The notes beneath the pieces are model-generated. The model made no database searches, had not been told where the DNA came from, and was given only the letters and a program-made list of their open reading frames with translations. Below are positions 53,748 to 62,195 of a stretch of DNA of 64,000 bases, piece by piece. Where the stretch lies: assembly GCA_034190295.1 (NCBI GenBank), contig JAXHSW010000005.1, positions 45,835 through 109,834 of the forward strand, given 5' to 3'. Position numbers and translations under genes: made by a program. The stretch's first letter is position 1, and each line of letters begins with the position of its first letter. Origin of the DNA: Okeania sp034190295. Its GTDB lineage: Bacteria; Cyanobacteriota; Cyanobacteriia; Cyanobacteriales; Microcoleaceae.

Positions 53748-54444
53748 GGCCAGTTAATTAAAACATTTTTTCATCATTTTCTTTCATTCCAATTCTAAAG
53801 CTAAAATTTGAATGAGTTGTGAATTGTTTCACTATTTTAATTAAATCATCTGACAAATATTAGAGTCATCGGTTAGTCTACGGTTTGGCTATTTCAACAA
53901 TTAATAATTAATAATTAATAATTAATAATTACCTCGAGAGTGAAAACGGATAGGATTGACTCAAAAATCCCACATTCCGCACGTCAAAATGTAGTATTTC
54001 AGACTAAGCATTCAAAGTCTTGCCTGATAATAATTATGATATAATTCAAGAATTTAGAATTTAGAATTTAGAATTACCTCTCCTTGAAAAGAAGAGGATT
54101 GGCTAATCATGAAAAATTTTTCTTGTTTCTCCTTAAAAGGAGAGGCTTTAAACCTTAATTATTCGGTAAAAATACATATTACACAAACTATTAATATAAA
54201 TTCTTAAAAATAGAGGCTGTAATCCACATTCTTCCTTAAAAAAAACTCTTATATAGGGCTACGCGCAAGGCAACAGGCAACAGCTCCGGAAGGCAACAGG
54301 GGAATTAAACGGATTTGATATAATATCTGACGCTCGTTTGAGCATTGATAAATGTCCGCGCCCTATTTGCGTAGTGCTATATAGTATAGTTGAAGAAGCC
54401 TAAAGGTATTCAACCGCTTATTTATACAAATAGATTAATTACTA
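53748..54444. repeat. Spacer with inverted MITE-like copies
   Basis: 53,895-53,975: an AATTAATAATTAATAATTAA run, then AAAACGGATAGGATTGACTC. 54,050-54,175: an AATTTAGAATTTAGAATT run, CCTTAAAAGGAGAGGCTTTA and ATTATTCGGTAA. Both are reverse-orientation parts of the family at 21.8 and 23.0 kb. Then GGCAACAGCTCCGGAAGGCA near 54,270. No gene seen; the rlmN promoter should lie near the end. Confidence 0.6.
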
Positions 54445-55485
54445 ATGACTCAATCCTTAATTACTCCTACCCAAACCCCTCTCTTAGGCTTATCTTTGTC
54501 TGAGTTAACAGAGTGGGTACAACAACAAGGGCAACCTGCTTATCGAGGCAAACAACTATATCAATGGATATATCAAAAAGGGGCTAAATCTCTAGCAGAC
54601 ATCACAGTATTTTCCAAACAATGGCGCGAGGAGATTAAGCATTTTCCCATAGGTCGATCTGCCATACATTATCGCTCCGTTGCTCCAGATGCAACAGTTA
54701 AATATTTGCTACAACTATCAGATGGTAACATAATTGAAACTGTAGGCATTCCTAGCCATAAACGCCTAACTGTATGTGTGTCTTCTCAGGTAGGTTGTCC
54801 AATGGCTTGTGATTTCTGTGCTACTGGTAAAGGAGGCTTTACGCGGAACTTAGAAGCATACGAAATTATCGACCAAGTGTTGACTGTGCAAGAAGATTTT
54901 GAGCGACGAGTTAGCCATATTGTATTTATGGGAATGGGGGAACCGTTGCTGAATACTAAAAATGTCTTAGCTGCAGTTAGGTCCCTCAATCAAGATGTGG
55001 GTATTGGACAACGTTGTATAACTATCTCAACTGTGGGAATTCGCGATCGCATTCGTCAATTAGCGGAACACAAATTGCAAGTGACTCTCGCTGTTAGTCT
55101 TCATGCTTCTAATCAAAGACTGCGGGAACATCTGATTCCTAGTGCTAAATCTTATCCTTTAGGGGATTTGATAGCAGATTGTCGTGAATATGTCAACCTC
55201 ACAAAGCGAAGAATTAGTTTTGAGTATGTGATGTTAACGGGTTTTAATGATTTACCAGACCATGCTAAAGAATTAGCTAAAAATCTACGGGGGTTTCAGT
55301 GCCATGTTAATTTAATTCCCTATAATCCTATTAGTGAGGTTGACTATCAAAGACCAACAGGAGAAGATATCAACGCTTTTGTTAATGCTCTCGAAGAAAA
55401 ACATATAGCAGTTAGCGTTCGTTATTCCCGTGGTTTAGAAGCTGATGCCGCTTGTGGGCAGTTACGGGCGTCGCGGGTTAGTTAG
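54445..55485 (+). CDS. rlmN: 23S rRNA (adenine(2503)-C(2))-methyltransferase RlmN
   Basis: A 346-residue radical-SAM enzyme. The cluster-binding motif is CPMACDFC (Cys118, Cys122, Cys125), followed by ATGKGGFTRNL. Other family marks are RGKQLYQWIYQKGAKSLADI, VFMGMGEPLLN, ISTVGI, VTLAVSLHASNQRLREHLIP and FEYVMLTGFND. The catalytic C-terminal Cys is Cys337 in EADAACGQLRA. RlmN methylates C2 of A2503 in 23S rRNA and A37 of some tRNAs. Length is normal. The gene stands alone between repeat arrays. Confidence 0.96.
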   Translation: MTQSLITPTQTPLLGLSLSELTEWVQQQGQPAYRGKQLYQWIYQKGAKSLADITVFSKQWREEIKHFPIGRSAIHYRSVAPDATVKYLLQLSDGNIIETVGIPSHKRLTVCVSSQVGCPMACDFCATGKGGFTRNLEAYEIIDQVLTVQEDFERRVSHIVFMGMGEPLLNTKNVLAAVRSLNQDVGIGQRCITISTVGIRDRIRQLAEHKLQVTLAVSLHASNQRLREHLIPSAKSYPLGDLIADCREYVNLTKRRISFEYVMLTGFNDLPDHAKELAKNLRGFQCHVNLIPYNPISEVDYQRPTGEDINAFVNALEEKHIAVSVRYSRGLEADAACGQLRASRVS

Positions 55486-55542
55486 TGTTGTGGGGGAGTA
55501 GGGGAGTTAACGAAGTCAGAAGTTAGAAGTCAGAAGTCAGAA

Positions 55543-56280
55543 GTAGGGAGTAGGTAGGTTGGGTTAAGCGTATCTCGCAACCCAACAAAAGCGAAAAATC
55601 TGACCAAAAAATCAGGTCTCAAGCTTCTGACTTTCCGTTTGTCACCGCGAAGCAAACAGGTAGGGAAGTAGGGGAGTGTGGGGAGTGTGGGAAGAAGTAG
55701 GTAGGTTGGGTTAAGCGTATCTCGCAACCCAACAAAAGCGAAAAATCTGACCAAAAAATCAGGTCTCGTATCATATCCGGATAATTAGACATCTCCAGAA
55801 AATAAATTAACCTTTTAATTAGAGCAGTTAAGGAAATAAAAATTTACCCTAAAAAATCATTTTTCCTGCCAATTTATGTGAAAACATCTTATATTATCAG
55901 CAACCCAACAAAAGCTAAAAATCTGACCAAAAAATCAGGTCTCAAGCTTCTGACTTTCCGTTTGTCACCGCGAAGCAAACAGGTAGGGAAGTAGGGGAGT
56001 GTGGGGAGTGTGGGAAGAAGTAGGTAGGTTGGGTTAAGCGTATCTCGCAACCCAACAAAAGCGAAAAATCTGACCAAAAAATCAGGTCTCAAGCCTCTGA
56101 CTTTCCGTTTGTCATGCTGCGAAACAGGTAGGGAAGTAGGGGAGTGTGGGGAGTGTGGGAAGAAGTAGGTAGGTTGGGTTAAGCGTATCTCGCAACCCAA
56201 CAAAAGCGAAAAATCTGACCAAAAAATCAGGTCTCAAGCTTCTGACTTTCCGTTTGTCACCGCGAAGCAAACAGGTAGAC
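55543..56280. repeat. Array of about 150-bp direct repeats
   Basis: About five full or partial copies of a block. Each runs TAGGTAGGTTGGGTTAAGCG, CTCGCAACCCAACAAAAGCG, CTGACCAAAAAATCAGGTCT, CTGACTTTCCGTTTGTCACC, then GGGAGTGTGGGAAGAAG. Copies start near 55,550, 55,700, (truncated) 55,900, 56,020 and 56,160. GACC-AAAAAA-TCAGGTC can pair. One copy is cut by an ATATCATGTCCGG-type end and the 106-bp element (55,771-55,891). The array ends in a MITE terminus with GATAACTGATAACTGAAATG at about 56,290-56,317. Confidence 0.85.
55784..55891 (-). repeat. 106-bp dispersed repeat, inverted copy
   Basis: The reverse complement matches 26,859-26,964 almost base for base (AGACATCTCCAGAAAATAAA to ACATCTTA). 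It lies inside the 150-bp repeat array, so it arrived after that array formed or was copied with a neighbouring segment. Confidence 0.8.
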
Positions 56281-56323
56281 AGAGGTACTGATAACTGATA
56301 ACTGATAACTGAAATGACCTGGA

Positions 56324-59300
56324 CTAATTTTCTAATTGCTGCAATTTCTCTTTTGCCCACTCCCGCAGTTGTTCGTCTGGGTCATTTTCTGCCCTGTCTT
56401 GTAATAGTGGGAGGGTTTGCGGATGGTCTGGATAATGTTTGACTATTGCTTCTAGTGCTGTTTGTCGAGGGTTGTCTTGAAACTCATCTTCACGTTGAAA
56501 GGGGTCATTGAGGGCGGTGTGATAAAACAATTCAAAAATTCCGGGTTCATGTTTCCAACCAGTAGCAATTTGTTTCAGTGCTTCCCGTCGCACATCCGAA
56601 TCATCATTAGACTCTACCAATTGTTTGAGTAATTCAAATATTTTTGAGTCACCCTTCCAACCAGTAGCTATTTGTCGCACTGCTTCACGTCGCACATCCG
56701 AATTACCATTAGACTCTACCAATTGTTTGAGTAATTCAAATATTTTTGAGTCACCCTTCCAACCAGTAGCTATTTGTCGCACTGCTTCACATCGTACATC
56801 CGAATTACCATTAGACTCTACCCATTGTTTGAGTAATTCAAAAGTTTCTGGGTGATTTTTCCAACCAGTAGCTAATTGATGAATCGCTTCAAACCGCACA
56901 TCCGAATTCTCATTAGACTCTACACATTGTTTGAGTAATTCAAAAGTTTCTGGGTTATCCTTCCAACCAGTAGCTAATTGATGAATCGCTCCACATTGCA
57001 CTTGCCAACTATCATCAGACACAACCCTTTGTTTGAGTAATTCAAAAATTTCTGAGTTATTTTTCCAACCAGTAGCTAATTGTCTTAGTGCCTCACCTCG
57101 CACATCCGAATTCTCATCAAACTCTACCCTTTGTTTGAGCCAAGTATAGGTTGAAGGGTCATCCCTCCAGCTTGCAGCCACCACTTCCACAGCTTGAGTA
57201 CGAATTGCACGAACTAAGAGTAAATTTGTCAGATAATAAACTTCACTAAAATGCTTGTCATCATTTATAGCTTTGTAACAAGAACCAGTGTTATACCCAG
57301 TCAAATCTTTTAACCTATTTAATAACCGAGACCCCACATCACCAATACCATGACGACTCCTAACTTCAAACAAACACTTGCCAGCCAAAAATAAATTCAG
57401 AAACTTTTCCTCTTCCCCCTCTTGCTCCATCAAATAACTAATAATTTCTCCCACAAATTTAGCATCTATCATCCCTGAAATTAACCGCAACACCTCATGC
57501 CATTTTTCATCCTGCCAATGCTGACCAAAAACATCATTTATTAACCCATCTATTCCAAGACTTTGTGTTTCCTTAAACTCCCAAACAAAACTCCAAGCAC
57601 AAAAATATTCCAAAAAAGTTCGATGCACAAAAGCATAATATTCAGCACCAACAAAACACAGAATAAAATTCCTACTTCGCAACTGTTCCATCAACGCCCT
57701 AGCCACACTTCTCGCATCATTAATGTCTATACTTTTGAGATATTCCTGGATAATCCTTTCTAAATCATTTCCATAAATCAAATTACCAGCCAAACCTTCT
57801 TTATTTCCCTGCATAAAAAAAGCTACCTGACGCAAAATTGTCTGTTTATCTTTATAGTCAATAGTAATCGGGTCAATCTTCGCATTAACCAACGCCCTTT
57901 CCATATCCCATTGATGTAATAAAACCCGCGAAGCTTGATTATAAAGTTCGGCTCTATCTCTCGGCAATTCTTGATTCCGATTTAGAATAGCCATCATAGT
58001 TAATAACAGAGGATTTCCCGACAACTCTTTAATAGCTGAAGAATCCTTAATTGCCCGTTTTAATCTTTCCCTTTTTCTCTCTTTTTCCGCCTCATCCAGA
58101 TAAGTCAAATTATGCCAACGTTGAATAAAATCCTCAACTTGTTCCTCTTGCAAATCTTGCAACATAAAATGATAAAATTCAGCATCCCGGAGTTTTTGTG
58201 GCTTATAACCAATCACCCGCGAAGTAACAATAACCCGCACATTTTTATAGTCATTAGTAAACCGATGAATATCAGTAATTATTTCCTCTCGTTTAGCAGG
58301 GTCGAAAACTTCATCCAATCCATCAAACATCACAATAACATCGCCATTTTGTAATTTCGCATGAATTTCTTGTTGAGGTAATTGACAAGTTATTCCACTC
58401 CCTTTTTCCAGAAAATCCAGAAAATCTTTGCATTTATTAGCATTATGGTTTCTAACATAAGTCCGTAGTTCAATTAATATAGGAATTGGCTGTAAAGGTA
58501 AATCTTTCAGAGGTAATTCCGCCCATTCCAGAGCGATATATTGTAATAAAGTAGACTTACCAGAACCGGGGTCGCCCAGAATCACTAAATATTGATAATT
58601 ACTATTTTTAATTAACTCTAAAACCGAGCTAATAGGACGTTCTAAATATCTTCGGCGGAGACCTTCCAATTGTTCTTGAGAAAAATCTTCTCCAAACTGC
58701 CCACTATCTTTTAATTGTTTCAAATATTCTTTAGGAATTTCATGTACTTGAGGCAGAAATTCCTGAGATTCCCGGACATTTTGAGGGATAAACATTTGCC
58801 ATAATTTCAATTGATTATAGGCACAACCACTCGTATCTAAACTTTCTAATTTCAGATTGCCATATTGTTCTCGGATTCCCTCCTGATATTTTTCTAGGTC
58901 AAATTCTGGTTTAATTTCCGTATTTTGATTTGCCAATTTATCCAGATTTTCTGAATCCAATATTTTCCGTAATTCATCAGACTCTATCCGAATAGCTTTA
59001 GCTTTTTTCAGATATAGTTTTCCTACTCTTCCCCAGTTAAAATTATTCGGTAAAGATAGATTAATTTCATTCCCGATAGTAGCTAATGTTTTTGTATCTA
59101 ATACTTTAACTTCATTCTGCAAAGCACTACCGAGAGTTTTTGCCACATCGGGATTTTTAATAAATTGTTTTAAAGGTTTAATATATTGTTTTAATTGAGT
59201 TTCATCTAGATCGGCATATTCCAATTCTTGCTGTATCAATTCTAAAAATTCTTTAATTGCTTTTCCCATCGCTTTTTGTAAAGGTTCTCTATTTAACCCT

Positions 59301-59440
59301 TTAATAACATTACCAATACTACTCTTAAAAAAATCCTTAGCATAATCTTTCGCTGCATCTTTAGCTAAGTCTTCGAGAATTGGTTTAAACACAAATCCAA
59401 CCGCCTGAGTTACCCCCCAAATAGCTAACCATTCAACCAT
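56324..59440 (-). CDS. NACHT-domain NTPase with C-terminal HEAT-like repeats
   Basis: 1,038 residues. N-terminal 180 residues are helical and charged, starting with a hydrophobic stretch (WLAIWGVTQAVGFVFKPI), and have no enzyme motif I recognise. NACHT NTPase: Walker A GDPGSGKST at 289-297, Walker B DVIVMFDGLDEV (about 370-381), sensor region VRVIVTSRVIGY, winged-helix region to about 700. Then six 34-residue HEAT-like repeats (SDVRREAVRQIATGWKGDSK) and a final capping repeat (ENDPDEQLREWAKEKLQQLE). GGAGG precedes the ATG. NACHT-HEAT proteins are STAND switches; bacterial NACHT proteins include NLR-like antiphage sensors. A defence role is plausible but no known effector or partner gene is adjacent. 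Confidence 0.85.
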   Translation of the reverse strand: MVEWLAIWGVTQAVGFVFKPILEDLAKDAAKDYAKDFFKSSIGNVIKGLNREPLQKAMGKAIKEFLELIQQELEYADLDETQLKQYIKPLKQFIKNPDVAKTLGSALQNEVKVLDTKTLATIGNEINLSLPNNFNWGRVGKLYLKKAKAIRIESDELRKILDSENLDKLANQNTEIKPEFDLEKYQEGIREQYGNLKLESLDTSGCAYNQLKLWQMFIPQNVRESQEFLPQVHEIPKEYLKQLKDSGQFGEDFSQEQLEGLRRRYLERPISSVLELIKNSNYQYLVILGDPGSGKSTLLQYIALEWAELPLKDLPLQPIPILIELRTYVRNHNANKCKDFLDFLEKGSGITCQLPQQEIHAKLQNGDVIVMFDGLDEVFDPAKREEIITDIHRFTNDYKNVRVIVTSRVIGYKPQKLRDAEFYHFMLQDLQEEQVEDFIQRWHNLTYLDEAEKERKRERLKRAIKDSSAIKELSGNPLLLTMMAILNRNQELPRDRAELYNQASRVLLHQWDMERALVNAKIDPITIDYKDKQTILRQVAFFMQGNKEGLAGNLIYGNDLERIIQEYLKSIDINDARSVARALMEQLRSRNFILCFVGAEYYAFVHRTFLEYFCAWSFVWEFKETQSLGIDGLINDVFGQHWQDEKWHEVLRLISGMIDAKFVGEIISYLMEQEGEEEKFLNLFLAGKCLFEVRSRHGIGDVGSRLLNRLKDLTGYNTGSCYKAINDDKHFSEVYYLTNLLLVRAIRTQAVEVVAASWRDDPSTYTWLKQRVEFDENSDVRGEALRQLATGWKNNSEIFELLKQRVVSDDSWQVQCGAIHQLATGWKDNPETFELLKQCVESNENSDVRFEAIHQLATGWKNHPETFELLKQWVESNGNSDVRCEAVRQIATGWKGDSKIFELLKQLVESNGNSDVRREAVRQIATGWKGDSKIFELLKQLVESNDDSDVRREALKQIATGWKHEPGIFELFYHTALNDPFQREDEFQDNPRQTALEAIVKHYPDHPQTLPLLQDRAENDPDEQLREWAKEKLQQLEN
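56530..57141 (-). repeat. 102-bp coding tandem repeats (HEAT-like)
   Basis: CCAACCAGTAGC recurs at about 56,555, 56,657, 56,759, 56,861, 56,963 and 57,065, an exact 102-bp period, i.e. 34 residues. Units at 56,600-56,800 are almost identical at the DNA level; outer units are more diverged. This points to recent expansion or gene conversion inside the sensor region. Confidence 0.9.
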
Positions 59441-59850
59441 AATTAATTTAATCCTCCTATGTTTTAGTTATTTTTCATTATAAACAAATTAGGAAGAGTT
59501 TATAGTAGCAGTCCAGTAGGGTGCGTTAATGAAATGTAACGTACCATCTAGATTTTTCGGTGTGTTACGCTGACGCTAACACACCCTACTTCATCTCTAC
59601 TTCTACTTTAATTATAAAAGGGAACAGGGAATAGAGAACAGTCCAGTAGGGTGCGTTAATGAAATGTAACGCACCATCTAGATTTTACAGCGGTTTTCAT
59701 TTGGGTAAACCCAACAAAAGCTTGGTACTGTTGGGTTTATCCTACGGATAAGCTCCGCTAACGTTCCTCAACCCAACCTACGCCTCCTTCCTCCTTCCTT
59801 CTTCCCCTCCTGGGAGGGGTTAGGGGTGGGTTGACTCCTGACTACTCAAG
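59441..59850. repeat. Intergenic repeats between two minus-strand genes
   Basis: CAGTCCAGTAGGGTGCGTTA with AATGAAATGTAACG(T/C)ACCATC occurs at 59,509-59,556 and again at 59,639-59,687, with an inverted GTGTTACGCTGACGCTAACA between. AACCCAACAAAAGCTTGG and TGTTGGGTTTATCC form another inverted pair. The 29-bp palindromic element is at 59,804-59,832. No gene seen. Confidence 0.75.
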
Positions 59851-61872
59851 TCACGAAACCTTGAACCTCTCTAAATTTCCAGTAGGAATAGAGGCAATAA
59901 GTTGTCGCGTATACTCTCGTTGCGGTTGGTTATAAACTTGTTCGGCAAGGCCAATTTCTTCAATTTTACCTTGATTCATTACCATGATGCGATCGCTCAT
60001 AAATTTAACTACACTCAAATCATGGGAAATAAATATGTAAGTTAAACCAAACTCATTCTGCAACTCTTTAAACAAATTCAAAACTTGCGCTTGCACCGAT
60101 ACATCTAAAGCTGAAACAGACTCATCACAAATAATCAATTTAGGATTCAAAGCTAAAGCACGAGCAATACAAATTCGTTGACGTTGACCGCCAGAAAAAG
60201 CATAGGGATAACGATTTAATGAATCAGCAGTTAATCCTACCCTTTCTAATAAATATGCTGCGCGATCGCGCCTAATTGTGGAATTATTGCCTACCCGATG
60301 AATTAACATTGGTTCCATTACTGCGGCGCCAACAGTTAAACGAGGGTCTAGGGAACTAAAGGGGTCTTGAAAAATAATTTGCATATCCCGTCGCAACCTG
60401 CGCATCATTTTCCCATATTTTTCTTGATTTTGATTTGTTGCACTTTTGGGTTGAGAGTTTGTTACCCGCTCCATCAATTGCTTAATTCCCGACTTACCTG
60501 TATGGGAGTTTGTTATTTCTTGACCTTCAAAAAATACCTGTCCGCTTGTAATAGGAATCAATTGTAATATTGCTCTAGCTAAGGTACTTTTACCACAACC
60601 AGACTCTCCCACTAAACCCAAAGTTTCACCAGGAGAAACACTAAAAGAAACATCATTAACTGCCATATATAAACGTTTAGTTTGACCAAACATTCCTTTG
60701 ACTGGGAACCCTACTCGCAAATTATTAACTTGTAAAATTGGATTTTCCGTTGTTTGGGGAGTTGTTTGTTTTGCTAAATCTACATTTTGTTTTTCTGCTG
60801 TTACTGTTATCTTTTTTTCCCTAATTTCAATTTCGCCATTTGAGTTTGTTACCTCTTCCATAAAATCAGAAACAGTAGGTAGACGCAAAATTTTTCCATG
60901 AAGGGGAGGACGACAAGCTAATAAACCTTTTGTGTAGGGATGCTGCGGCTGAGTAAATATTTGTCCGATATCGCCATACTCAACTATTTTGCCTTGATAC
61001 ATTACTGCTACAGTGTCCGCAACTTCAGCCATTACTCCTAAGTCGTGAGAGATAAATATAACTGACATTCCTCTGCGTTGTCCTAACTCCCGCAGTAATT
61101 CTAAAATTCTCGCTTGCACTGTGACATCTAAAGCTGTTGTGGGTTCATCTGCAATTAATAAAGTGGGGTTACAAGAAATCGCCATTGCTATCATCACTCT
61201 TTGCAATTGACCGCCAGAAAGTTCGTGGGGATAACGGTCTAGCATGGCCAACTTTTTTTTGTTGACTTGTAGCATAATTTCGCGATCGCTTGTGCCACTA
61301 CTTCTTCCTTCTTCCTCCTTCCTTCTTCCTTCTTCCTCCTTCCTTCTTCCTTCTTCAAGATTATAGTCTGTTATTTCTTCTATAGATTTTTGTCGCAACA
61401 CTTCATCATTAGGCAGAAGTTTTACTTCTTGAAGTAGAGATGCTGCTTGACGTCGTGCTTCTGCTGGTGAAATATTTTGATGAAACCTAATAGCTTCTGT
61501 TAACTGAAATCCTATGGTATAAACAGGGTTAAGAGAACTCATCGGTTCTTGGAAAATCATGGCTATTTTGCCACCGCGGTATTCTTGTTTTTGCTGTTCT
61601 GGTAATTGTAATAAATTTATTGGTTGAGAATTTTGTTCATTTTCCGCAGAATTATTGAACCAAATTTCACCGCTAATTTGACAAGATTTAGTTAGTAATA
61701 AACCCATAATTGCCAGAGATGTGACAGATTTTCCCGATCCTGATTCTCCTACAATTCCTAAAGTTTGCCCTCGTTTAACTGCAAAAGATATACCCTCAAC
61801 AGCTTTTAGTAGTTTTTCTTCTGTTGTAAATTGAACTTTAAGGTTGCGAACATCTAATATAATATTGCTCAT
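59851..61872 (-). CDS. Peptide-type ABC transporter, double ATP-binding protein (DppD-DppF fusion type)
   Basis: 673 residues with two complete ATPase domains. First: Walker A GESGSGKSV (about 41-49), AMIFQEPMSSLNPVYTIG, signature LSGGQLQRVMIAMAIS, Walker B LLIADEPTTALD, HDLGVMAEVAD, and the oligopeptide-type tail YTKGLLACRPPLH. Second: GESGCGKST (about 419-427), QIIFQDPFSSLDPRLTVG, FSGGQRQRICIARAL, LIICDESVSALD. These fused ATPases power dipeptide/oligopeptide or glutathione uptake with two permeases and a binding protein, none of which is in the window. Between the Q-loop and signature of the first domain is an insert, LEEGRRKEEEGRRKEEEGRS, encoded by a GAAGGAA microsatellite. The frame is kept, so the protein may still work. 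Confidence 0.88.
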   Translation of the reverse strand: MSNIILDVRNLKVQFTTEEKLLKAVEGISFAVKRGQTLGIVGESGSGKSVTSLAIMGLLLTKSCQISGEIWFNNSAENEQNSQPINLLQLPEQQKQEYRGGKIAMIFQEPMSSLNPVYTIGFQLTEAIRFHQNISPAEARRQAASLLQEVKLLPNDEVLRQKSIEEITDYNLEEGRRKEEEGRRKEEEGRSSGTSDREIMLQVNKKKLAMLDRYPHELSGGQLQRVMIAMAISCNPTLLIADEPTTALDVTVQARILELLRELGQRRGMSVIFISHDLGVMAEVADTVAVMYQGKIVEYGDIGQIFTQPQHPYTKGLLACRPPLHGKILRLPTVSDFMEEVTNSNGEIEIREKKITVTAEKQNVDLAKQTTPQTTENPILQVNNLRVGFPVKGMFGQTKRLYMAVNDVSFSVSPGETLGLVGESGCGKSTLARAILQLIPITSGQVFFEGQEITNSHTGKSGIKQLMERVTNSQPKSATNQNQEKYGKMMRRLRRDMQIIFQDPFSSLDPRLTVGAAVMEPMLIHRVGNNSTIRRDRAAYLLERVGLTADSLNRYPYAFSGGQRQRICIARALALNPKLIICDESVSALDVSVQAQVLNLFKELQNEFGLTYIFISHDLSVVKFMSDRIMVMNQGKIEEIGLAEQVYNQPQREYTRQLIASIPTGNLERFKVS
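61301..61356 (-). repeat. Microsatellite expanded inside the ABC transporter gene
   Basis: CTTCCTTCTTCCTCCTTCC-type repeats, the reverse complement of the GAAGGAA runs at 15.6 and 26.3 kb. It encodes repeated EEGRRKE in the first ATPase domain, before the signature motif. Confidence 0.85.
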
Positions 61873-62195
61873 TAGAAACTCAGTAAGTACTAATAATTAG
61901 ATCGATTTTTATATATATTATTTAACTATATAACAATAATATGATTTTGTCAATTTTTTTTAGGGTTAAAATATTCTCTAGTTTTTAATTTGCTGAGGTC
62001 AAGACTAAACTAATAAGTATTGGCTCTAGAAAATTATTAAGTTAAAATAGTTAGTAACTATGATTTAGTAGATAATAATTACCTACTAAATAATAACCCA
62101 TAAGGAAAATTATCTTTTTTTAGATGATTTTACTGATACATTTCAATTAAATTAGTTAGAAAAGCTTAATAATTTAAGTATCTACACTTAAAATT
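61873..62195. other. Divergent intergenic region
   Basis: Very AT-rich spacer between the ABC gene and the diguanylate cyclase gene, presumably with promoters for both. No gene, strong promoter match or repeat was recognised. No clear ribosome binding site precedes the ATG at 62196. Confidence 0.35.

Noticed and set aside
55543..56280. CRISPR array
   Set aside because: Repeat units are about 150 bp with no regular short spacers, and no cas genes are present; the GGCAACA and CAGTTAT runs have no spacers at all.
55530..56360. Minus-strand frames in the 150-bp repeat array
   Set aside because: The proteins are made of repeated FFAFVGLRDTLNPTYLL blocks that follow the DNA repeat, without start signals or homology.
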